Under the pieces are notes generated by a model that made no database searches, was not told the origin of the DNA, and saw only the letters and a list, made by a program, of their open reading frames with translations. A stretch of DNA of 64,000 nucleotides, taken from NCBI RefSeq assembly GCF_008973715.1, contig NZ_WBOL01000008.1, forward strand, positions 1-64,000, in the 5' to 3' direction. This document shows, piece by piece, positions 57,541-64,000 of the stretch (position 1 is the first letter of the stretch; each line of letters begins with the position of its first letter). Source of the DNA: Nitrincola schmidtii. Lineage in GTDB: Bacteria; Pseudomonadota; Gammaproteobacteria; Pseudomonadales; Balneatricaceae. A program made the position numbers and the translations under genes.

Positions 57541-57981
57541 GTGTTCAAAAAAATTCTAGTCGCAGTGGATGGTTCTGAAGGTGCTTTAAAAGCACTAGAA
57601 AAGGCGGTTGACCTTCAAAAACTAACTGATGCAGAAATATATCTGATTTGTGTGTTTAAACATCACAGTTTATTTGAAGCATCCTTATCTATGGTCAGAC
57701 CTGACAATGTTCAAATACCTGATCAGGCATTGAAAGAATATGCCACCGATGTGGTCAACCACGCACGTGAACATTCCAAGCTATTAGGGGCGAAGAAGGT
57801 TCGTGCTTTCGTCAAGAGCGGCAGACCTTCCAAAACGATCGTAAAGTTTGCCAAAGAGAAAGAAGTTGATTTGATTGTCGTCGGAACGCGCGGCACCAAT
57901 GGCGACGTTGAGGGCTACTTTTTAGGCAGCGTCTCTCAACGTGTCGCCAGTCGTGCTAAGTGCCCAACACTTGTCGTTTAA
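57541..57981 (+). CDS. UspA-family protein of the TRAP operon (TeaD-like)
   Basis: A 146-residue universal stress protein. The start [23 protein letters not shown] and the nucleotide-binding loop [34 protein letters not shown] agree with the ATP-binding branch, though the spacing in the loop is one residue longer than usual. GTG start behind GGGAG. It is the last gene of the TRAP operon, the same arrangement as teaABCD of Halomonas, where TeaD binds ATP and tunes the transporter; a similar role is probable. Confidence 0.88.
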   Translation: MFKKILVAVDGSEGALKALEKAVDLQKLTDAEIYLICVFKHHSLFEASLSMVRPDNVQIPDQALKEYATDVVNHAREHSKLLGAKKVRAFVKSGRPSKTIVKFAKEKEVDLIVVGTRGTNGDVEGYFLGSVSQRVASRAKCPTLVV

Positions 57982-57991
57982 GGGCAGTGAT

Positions 57992-59146
57992 TTAGGCACT
58001 AGCAAATAAAGAAACAACGCTAGACCTCGCACCTACCACTGGAGATTGCTGTGCTTGTGACCATTGAATCAACTCAGGCTCTGTTTTGTCCGATGAAAAC
58101 AGATGACCTACTTCGGGCACTGCATAGCAACGATCACCCCGCATCGGTTGCCAAGCATTATACTCAGCATGGCTGATTCCAACCTCCCAAGGTTCTGGAC
58201 TACTCCAACCATCGGCTTCCAATTCAACGCGAACTTCAGCACCAATTAAACTGACTGCACTGACCTTTAATGGTAAATGTGCAGTGGGTGATGGTTGAGT
58301 TTGCAATTTGACTTCGTGTGGACGGAAATAGCATTCGACTGCTTTAGCATTCGGATGACCATTAAGAGTAATCCAAGCATCACCTTGTGAAAGGCGCCCT
58401 TGATTCACGTCACCTTGTAAAACGTTGATATGTCCTAAAAAGCCTAATACAAAACGGCTATCTGGTTGAGCGTAAAGAGTTTGAGGTGTGTCGACTTGCT
58501 CAATTTTACCTGCACTCATGACAACCACTTGATCAGATAATTCCAATGCCTCTTCCTGATCATGGGTGACAAAGACACTGGTGAAGTGAAGTTCATCATG
58601 CAAATTGCGCAACCATCGGCGTAAATCTTTACGCACCTTGGCATCCAATGCGCCAAAGGGTTCATCTAGCAACAATACTTGAGGTTGCATAGCCAGTGCC
58701 CTAGCTAGCGCAACACGTTGTTTTTGCCCACCTGATAACTGCGCAGGGTAACGATTGGCCAATTGTCCTAACTGCACCATCTCAAGTAGATCATGTACCC
58801 GCTTTTTAATCTCTTTAGCATTAGGTCGCTGCACTTTTGGCATCACTTCTAGGCCAAACGCAATATTTTCAGCAACGGTCATATGGCGAAATAGCGCATA
58901 GTGCTGAAACACAAATCCGACTCGTCTATCACGAACATGCACACGGGTGACATCATCGCCATGAAACAAAATACGGCCGGTATCGGCACTTTCCAGCCCA
59001 GCTATAATGCGCAATAGCGTTGTTTTTCCAGAACCTGACGGTCCCAACAAACCCACTAATTGACCATCAGGAATTTCCAAGGATAGCGGCTCAAGCGCCT
59101 GAAACTTTCCAAAACGCTTGCTGACATTTTCAACCCGAATACTCAT
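57992..59146 (-). CDS. cysA: Sulfate/thiosulfate ABC importer ATPase
   Basis: A 384-residue ATPase that powers sulfate and thiosulfate import. Walker [10 protein letters not shown], signature [14 protein letters not shown], Walker [13 protein letters not shown] and the switch VTHDQEEAL are present; the C-terminal TOBE-like domain (about 240-360) includes [12 protein letters not shown]. Slightly longer than E. coli CysA (365). GAGGAGG precedes the ATG, which overlaps the end of cysW by four bases. Confidence 0.95.
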   Translation of the reverse strand: MSIRVENVSKRFGKFQALEPLSLEIPDGQLVGLLGPSGSGKTTLLRIIAGLESADTGRILFHGDDVTRVHVRDRRVGFVFQHYALFRHMTVAENIAFGLEVMPKVQRPNAKEIKKRVHDLLEMVQLGQLANRYPAQLSGGQKQRVALARALAMQPQVLLLDEPFGALDAKVRKDLRRWLRNLHDELHFTSVFVTHDQEEALELSDQVVVMSAGKIEQVDTPQTLYAQPDSRFVLGFLGHINVLQGDVNQGRLSQGDAWITLNGHPNAKAVECYFRPHEVKLQTQPSPTAHLPLKVSAVSLIGAEVRVELEADGWSSPEPWEVGISHAEYNAWQPMRGDRCYAVPEVGHLFSSDKTEPELIQWSQAQQSPVVGARSSVVSLFASA

Positions 59147-60000
59147 ATTTCCTCCTCATTCAACGCATGACGTTGACGAGCCTGACGCCATTCAACAAAA
59201 GACTTCACAAACAAGGTCAACAGCGCAATACCCGCCAGTAATGATGAACTAGCGAAGGCTCCCACCACGTTATAATCCTGATATAAAAGTTCGACATGCA
59301 AAGGCAAAGTGTTAGTTTCACCGCGAATATTGCCAGACACTACTGAAACCGCGCCAAACTCACCCACGGCACGTGCATTGGTCAGCACCACACCATAAAT
59401 CAAAGCCCATTGAATATTGGGTAAGGTGATACGACGAAACAACTGCCACCCACTCGCACCCAAGGTAACACCGGCTTCCTCTTCCTCTTTACCTTGCTGC
59501 TGCATCAACGGAATCAACTCTCGCGCGACAAATGGACAGGTAACAAACACGGTGACCATCAGAATACCCGGCCAAGAGAACATCAACTGAATATCGTGGT
59601 CCATCAAACGACTACCAATCCAACCATTTGAGCCATACAGAAGCAGATATAACAACCCTGCTACAACAGGTGACACCGCAAAAGGTATGTCAATTAAGGT
59701 AATCAGAAGTTTACGACCTGGGAATTCAAAGCGCGTTACAAGCCAAGCGAGAAAAACACCAAACACTAAGTTAATCGGAACCGTTAAGGCTGCAACAAAT
59801 AAAGTTAGACCGATGGCATGCAATGTAAAACGATCAGTCACATTGGCAATGTAGCTTTCTAAACCACCGGAAAAGGCTTGCGCGAAAATGGCAAATAAAG
59901 GTACCAGCAGCAGCAAGGTGACGAGTGATAGTGCCAAGGTGATTAAGGACCACTTAACCCAAGGCTGATCACCGATACGAAGATGTGCAGAGGTTCGCAT
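59143..60000 (-). CDS. cysW: Sulfate/thiosulfate ABC permease CysW
   Basis: A 285-residue permease with six helices. The cytoplasmic coupling motif [32 protein letters not shown] and [25 protein letters not shown] identify CysW. Ten bases after cysT and overlapping cysA. Confidence 0.95.
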   Translation of the reverse strand: MRTSAHLRIGDQPWVKWSLITLALSLVTLLLLVPLFAIFAQAFSGGLESYIANVTDRFTLHAIGLTLFVAALTVPINLVFGVFLAWLVTRFEFPGRKLLITLIDIPFAVSPVVAGLLYLLLYGSNGWIGSRLMDHDIQLMFSWPGILMVTVFVTCPFVARELIPLMQQQGKEEEEAGVTLGASGWQLFRRITLPNIQWALIYGVVLTNARAVGEFGAVSVVSGNIRGETNTLPLHVELLYQDYNVVGAFASSSLLAGIALLTLFVKSFVEWRQARQRHALNEEEI

Positions 60001-60010
60001 AGTTAAACCC

Positions 60011-60868
60011 TTATCGACCGTGAATCCGGCGTAAATAGAAAGCTTGCCAGATATTAATTAAGAACAGCAAAATCAACGAAGCTAACAGAACCACCGATGC
60101 AATCGCACTGGCAGCTGCATAATCAAATTCTTGTAATCGAATAAAAATCATTAAACTGGTAATTTCACTGACATAAGGCATATTGCCAGCGATAAAGATA
60201 ACCGCTCCAAACTCACCAAGGCTGCGCGTAAATGATAAGGCGATACCCGTTAATAGTGCCGGCCATAGACTTGGGAAAATCACCCGCCTAAACACCGTTA
60301 AATCTGATCCACCCATACTGATGGCAGCTTCTTCATCTTCGACAGCCAAATCTTCAAGCACTGGCTGAACGGTTCTGACCACAAAAGGAAGGCTAGTAAA
60401 GGACATCGCGACAATAATCCCTAGGGGAGTAAAGGCCACTTTTATCCCTGCCTCAGCAAGGATAGATCCGTACCAACCGTTTTCAGCGAAGAGCGCAGAT
60501 AGGGTGATTCCCGCAACTGCGGTGGGTAATGCAAAAGGAAGATCCATTAAGGCATCAACAATTCGCTTTCCCGGAAACTCATAACGCACCAGTACCCAAG
60601 CTAAAAGTAAACCCACTACTCCATTGAAAGCTGAAGCCCACGCAGCAGCCCACAGAGTTACTTTATACGAAGCCACTACTCGTGGATCACTGATGACTGA
60701 CCAATACTCGTTCCATGACATGCCTGCTGTTTGCAGCAAAAGTCCGGTAATCGGTAGCAGTAATATCAAACTGATAAACAGTAATGAGATACCAAGGCTC
60801 AAGGCAAACCCCGGCAAGACACGCTTGCTGGGGTTTAATGAGATGGCTGATGTGATCGCCAGTGACAT
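60011..60868 (-). CDS. cysT: Sulfate/thiosulfate ABC permease CysT (CysU)
   Basis: A 285-residue permease. The start RVLPGFALSLGISLLFISLILLLPITGLLLQTAGMSW and the coupling loop EDEEAAISMGGSDLTVFRRVIFPSLWPALLTG with GEFGAVIFIAGNMPYVSEIT are the CysT/CysU pattern. AAGGAAAG stands before the ATG, 23 bases after the binding protein gene. Confidence 0.95.
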   Translation of the reverse strand: MSLAITSAISLNPSKRVLPGFALSLGISLLFISLILLLPITGLLLQTAGMSWNEYWSVISDPRVVASYKVTLWAAAWASAFNGVVGLLLAWVLVRYEFPGKRIVDALMDLPFALPTAVAGITLSALFAENGWYGSILAEAGIKVAFTPLGIIVAMSFTSLPFVVRTVQPVLEDLAVEDEEAAISMGGSDLTVFRRVIFPSLWPALLTGIALSFTRSLGEFGAVIFIAGNMPYVSEITSLMIFIRLQEFDYAAASAIASVVLLASLILLFLINIWQAFYLRRIHGR

Positions 60869-60891
60869 AGTGGGTTACTTTCCTTATCCGC

Positions 60892-61902
60892 TTATCGACG
60901 CTGAAGTTGATCTAGTTTGCCGCCGCTAGCAAAGTGAACCTCCATCGCGCTATCCCAACTACCTGCGATCTGCTCAATAGTCAGAAGCTCTACTTCAGGA
61001 AATTGTTCAGAAAACTCTTGCTGAACAACTTCGTTATGAACTCGATAATTGAATCCAGCCAACAATCGTTGAGCGTCTTCAGAATAAAGTTCTTCAAGAT
61101 AGGCTCTGGCTAGCTCTAAGTTACCGTTTCGCTGAGCATGACGCTCTACAACAGCGACTGGAAACTCAGCCAAGAAACTTACTTTAGGCACAACCACTTC
61201 AAAGTTTTGATCTGGGAACTCAGCCAAAATATTGTTTACTTCAGATTCAAATGTGATCAGCACATCACCAATACCACGCTCAACAAAGGTAGTGGTTGCA
61301 CCACGACCGCCAGTGTCGAACACTGCAACTCGGTTTAAAAAGGTTCTAACAAAGCTGTCGATAGCGTCTTGATCTTCAGGAAAAGCCTGTTGAGCATAGC
61401 CATACGCAGCTAGGTAGGTATAACGACCATTACCAGAGGTTTTAGGATTGGGAAAAACACTACTGACATCTTCATGCGCAAGATCATCCCAGTTTTGAAT
61501 ATTTTTAGGATTACCTTCACGAACTAAGTAAGCCATGGTTGAGTAATAGGGAGAACTGGCATTAGGCAACTGCTCACGCCAATCTGCAGGTACCAACTTA
61601 CCTCGTTGATGCAGAATATCGATATCTGTGACTTGATTGAAGGTCACAACATCGGCACGTAAGCCTTCAATGATCGCCTGAGCCTGACGAGAAGAACCGC
61701 CATGAGATTGACGAATTTCAACGGTTTGACCAGTTTTTTCTTGCCAGTATTGTGCAAAGTGTTCGTTATAACTCGCGAACAACTCACGTGCGATATCATA
61801 AGAGGAGTTCAGTAGTGATTGATCCGATGCTTGAACCTGAGAGACACCCAGACCCAGCACAATGGCAGCAACAATCGATTTTGCTTTCTTAAAGGTTTTC
61901 AT
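60892..61902 (-). CDS. sbp: Sulfate/thiosulfate-binding periplasmic protein
   Basis: A 336-residue secreted protein. Signal peptide about 1-26 ending VQASD, then LLNSSYDIARELFASYNEHFAQYWQEKTG, QSHGGSSRQAQAI and NPKTSGNGRYTYLAAYGYA, the conserved oxyanion-binding segments of Sbp/CysP. Whether it is orthologous to Sbp or CysP cannot be decided here. AGGGAAG precedes the ATG at 61902; twelve upstream codons of open frame are not used. First gene of the importer operon, expected to be under CysB. Confidence 0.93.
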   Translation of the reverse strand: MKTFKKAKSIVAAIVLGLGVSQVQASDQSLLNSSYDIARELFASYNEHFAQYWQEKTGQTVEIRQSHGGSSRQAQAIIEGLRADVVTFNQVTDIDILHQRGKLVPADWREQLPNASSPYYSTMAYLVREGNPKNIQNWDDLAHEDVSSVFPNPKTSGNGRYTYLAAYGYAQQAFPEDQDAIDSFVRTFLNRVAVFDTGGRGATTTFVERGIGDVLITFESEVNNILAEFPDQNFEVVVPKVSFLAEFPVAVVERHAQRNGNLELARAYLEELYSEDAQRLLAGFNYRVHNEVVQQEFSEQFPEVELLTIEQIAGSWDSAMEVHFASGGKLDQLQRR

Positions 61903-62044
61903 CTTCTTCCCTATATTCCTAAAATCTATAAAAGACATTAATTTATGGGAAAGAAGATTATATCAACACGTTAGTTATAACAATAATTTTATTTATAATA
62001 TTTTGATATATGCAAATTGATCTTCACTCTATGTTCTTTATCAC
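61903..62044 (-). promoter_or_regulatory. AT-rich promoter region of the sulfate importer operon
   Basis: 142 bases with a long AT-rich part (about 61960-62010) containing repeated TTATAA-like elements. CysB sites are long, AT-rich and poorly conserved, so this is the expected place for CysB binding, but no exact site can be set. Confidence 0.35.
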
Positions 62045-62563
62045 TCACCTCAAAATAGCCTGGGAGATATCGATAACATCTAAAATCGTACCTTGGCCTT
62101 GAACGACACGAACAATTTTATCTTCTAACAACAGCCATTCTTCCTCTTGAGTATTTCCTCCGCGACCTGCCCAATGGTTAGGCAAACGAGTCGACTTAGC
62201 GTACAAATCGGGCGGGAAAACATCTCCTCTGGCTAATTTCATTTGCCAACCCGGAGGTAAATCCCCTCCTCGTGCTAACTTTTTTTGCAGTCCAGGTGGT
62301 ATCCGTTTCTGCTCAAAAGTTTGATTTGCTTCCGTAGAAGAGAGCCCAAAATATTCCTCAAGAACACGACGGATAATGGGTTGGTAATCTGCCGAAATAT
62401 CCTCATTTTGCTGGTGCGCCTTCGGAGCAGATCGCTGATCTGAATTTGCGGGTGCATTTGCAGACCTTCCGCGATCATTGGATGCTGCGGGAGTAAAAGA
62501 TGGAGGTGATGCTAGTACAGGAAGACTTAAGCTCATCGCTAATAAAAAAAACAAGGGCTTCAT
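62045..62563 (-). CDS. CigR/RcnB-like secreted protein
   Basis: A 172-residue protein with a signal peptide (about 1-18, ending VLAS), a polar low-complexity stretch and a C-terminal RcnB/CigR-type domain. The repeated motif IPPGLQKKLARGGDLPPGWQMKLARGD is diagnostic for that family, and it ends with EEEWLLLEDKIVRVVQGQGTILDVIDI. CigR is an anti-virulence protein in Salmonella, but most homologues are uncharacterised periplasmic proteins. Single gene between the sulfate importer and speE. Confidence 0.78.
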   Translation of the reverse strand: MKPLFFLLAMSLSLPVLASPPSFTPAASNDRGRSANAPANSDQRSAPKAHQQNEDISADYQPIIRRVLEEYFGLSSTEANQTFEQKRIPPGLQKKLARGGDLPPGWQMKLARGDVFPPDLYAKSTRLPNHWAGRGGNTQEEEWLLLEDKIVRVVQGQGTILDVIDISQAILR

Positions 62564-62648
62564 ATAACCTCACTTAAAAACAGAATTGATAAAGATGAAG
62601 TTTACGCTGACTAGGATGAAGCCGAACTGAATGGAAGTTACACTATTG

Positions 62649-63500
62649 CTATGGTTCTAGTAGATTTTGCACATAGGCGGGTAGATGGAAAGCTGAAGCA
62701 TGAACCGCTGGCGTGTAATAACGGCAATTTAAGCCCGAAGCTTGATAACGCTGTTGTAGCAAAGAAATATCCAATTTGGATATCTGTAAATCATCACATC
62801 CCCAAGCCAAAGCCATGATGCCACCGATGTAGGTAGGAACGGCAACGCCATAAAAACGTGTATCTGTAAAGTAAGGACTTAATCGATGTTGAGTATTGAT
62901 AAGCTCTTCAGGCTGCATAAACACCACGCCATTTTGAGCAACAAACACGCCATTAGGATTTAATAAACGTTTGCAGCCTTGATAGAACTCACTTGAAAAC
63001 AGGACTTCGCCTGGTCCTATTGGATCTGTGCAGTCAGAAATGATGACGTCGAAAGGTTCAATGTCTGCCTCACAAACAAATGCCATACCATCAGCAATGT
63101 TGATTGTGACTCTAGGGTCATCAAAAGCACCCGCCGAGTGATTTGGAAGAAAGGTTTTACAGAGATCAATAACTGCTTGATCAATTTCAACCTGAACAAC
63201 CTCTTCAACACTTTGGTGTTTTAGCACTTCACGTAAAATACCGCCATCGCCCCCACCAATGATCAGCACCCTTCGGGCGGCACCAAAGGCCAACATCGGC
63301 ACATGAACCATCATTTCGTGATAGATGAACTCATCGCGCTCGGTCGTTTGCACGATCCCATCTAAGGCCATGACACGACCAAAGAAGCGATTACGAAAAA
63401 TGATCAGGTGCTGATGATCTGTTTGCTGTTCGAACAAAAGTTCATCAATACTCAGCGACTGACCATAACCATCACTTAAGGTTTCGGTGAATAGGCTCAT
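62649..63500 (-). CDS. speE: Spermidine synthase (polyamine aminopropyltransferase)
   Basis: A 283-residue enzyme that transfers the aminopropyl group of decarboxylated S-adenosylmethionine to putrescine. YHEMMVHVPMLAFGAARRVLIIGGGDGGILREVLKH holds the nucleotide site, and SDCTDPIGPGEVLFS the catalytic aspartate. Length matches E. coli SpeE (288). The ATG overlaps the stop of speD by four bases. Confidence 0.96.
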   Translation of the reverse strand: MSLFTETLSDGYGQSLSIDELLFEQQTDHQHLIIFRNRFFGRVMALDGIVQTTERDEFIYHEMMVHVPMLAFGAARRVLIIGGGDGGILREVLKHQSVEEVVQVEIDQAVIDLCKTFLPNHSAGAFDDPRVTINIADGMAFVCEADIEPFDVIISDCTDPIGPGEVLFSSEFYQGCKRLLNPNGVFVAQNGVVFMQPEELINTQHRLSPYFTDTRFYGVAVPTYIGGIMALAWGCDDLQISKLDISLLQQRYQASGLNCRYYTPAVHASAFHLPAYVQNLLEP

Positions 63501-63988
63501 ACTGACGCACTTAAACTCACGGGCATTCTGCCACGAACATACTCTTGAACATCGACTTTGTTTGGAGAAAAGTAGCGTTCCAGCACGGGAACAGCATCAG
63601 CTGGACGGGCATCTCCACACATAAATACATCAAAAGCTGCAAATTCACGTTCCGGCCAGGTATGCACACTAATATGTGACTCGGCTAACACCGCCACACC
63701 GGATATGCCACCATTCGGGGTAAAATGATGCAAGTGAATATGCAGGAGTGTCGCACCTGAAGCTTCAACCGCCTCTCTTAAAGCCTCTTCCATATGCTCA
63801 AGACTATCGATATTAGAGGCACCAAACAGGTCGATAATCAGATGCATACCTGCAAATTCATAATCATCACGACGAATAAAGAAATCTTTTCGATCTCTGG
63901 CAGCGACAGCAGAGCCTATAGGTTTGCTCTGATGTTGTTGCATCCGTTCCTGCGTGCTGTATGTATCGTTAATGTCTTTGATATTCAT
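63497..63988 (-). CDS. speD: S-adenosylmethionine decarboxylase proenzyme (SpeD/SpeH type)
   Basis: A 163-residue pyruvoyl enzyme giving decarboxylated S-adenosylmethionine. Self-cleavage should occur before the serine in AESHISVHTWPE, which becomes the pyruvoyl group; FAAFDVFMCGDARP is the other conserved part. The core is the short class 1B type; about 40 extra residues precede it. ATG 63988 is used with AAGG close by; an internal ATG at 63943 with AGGAA before it would shorten the extension. Promoter lies at the window edge. Confidence 0.93.
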   Translation of the reverse strand: MNIKDINDTYSTQERMQQHQSKPIGSAVAARDRKDFFIRRDDYEFAGMHLIIDLFGASNIDSLEHMEEALREAVEASGATLLHIHLHHFTPNGGISGVAVLAESHISVHTWPEREFAAFDVFMCGDARPADAVPVLERYFSPNKVDVQEYVRGRMPVSLSASV

Positions 63989-64000
63989 AACCTTATTTAA

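Overview
The window looks like the chromosome of a marine gammaproteobacterium of the Oceanospirillales type. This is inferred from gene content and order (truA-trpF ... accD-folC-dedD-cvpA-purF-metZ, fimV beside truA and asd, class III PHA synthase, TRAP transporter, GntR-controlled methylcitrate operon); I cannot name a genus. Coding density is high, base composition is fairly even, and almost everything reads as core metabolism in compact operons. I found no tRNA, rRNA, CRISPR array or prophage.

Layout. 1-120: the 5' end of what looks like a group IIC intron, on the minus strand, placed right behind the terminator of the first gene. 174-4061: an acyl-CoA synthetase gene divergent from a PAS histidine kinase/FixJ-type regulator pair. 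4189-7676: DUF523 protein, proS, fpr and a small DUF2892 membrane protein. 7807-14629 (minus): a methylcitrate-cycle operon, GntR regulator-prpB-prpC-acnD-prpF, with a 103-bp inverted-repeat element between acnD and prpF. 14757-21980: alpha/beta hydrolase, pabB, a chemoreceptor, thrH, cysB and a KfrA-like coiled-coil protein. 22196-26413 (minus): a six-gene operon of signalling-type domains (unknown protein, pseudo-receiver-like protein, probable degenerate roadblock protein, roadblock/LC7 protein, Aer-type PAS protein, PhnD-like binding protein without a signal peptide). This is the best candidate for an undescribed system. 26716-30133: acnB, a DUF2185 protein and a small membrane protein.

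30153-49078 (minus): a long housekeeping block read in the order leuC-leuD-leuB-asd-usg-fimV-truA-trpF-trpB-trpA-accD-folC-dedD-cvpA-purF-metZ-dusC. 49231-50118 encodes a LysR regulator divergent from leuC. 50183-53012: phaE-phaC facing phaR and a DUF6489 protein (polyhydroxyalkanoate storage). 53076-57981: an MFS transporter gene divergent from a TRAP transporter operon (dctP-dctQ-dctM) ending in a UspA gene. 57992-61902 (minus): a sulfate/thiosulfate ABC importer (sbp-cysT-cysW-cysA). 62045-63988 (minus): speD-speE for spermidine synthesis and a CigR-like secreted protein.

Links between regions. The palindrome TTGTCGACAA lies in the promoter of the GntR/methylcitrate operon and again upstream of acnB, suggesting that one propionate-responsive GntR regulator controls both. 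cysB in this window probably controls the sulfate importer about 40 kb away. Stretches without a gene approaching or exceeding 300 bases are 26414-26715 (acnB regulatory region) and 54228-54503 (TRAP promoter region with a clear palindrome).
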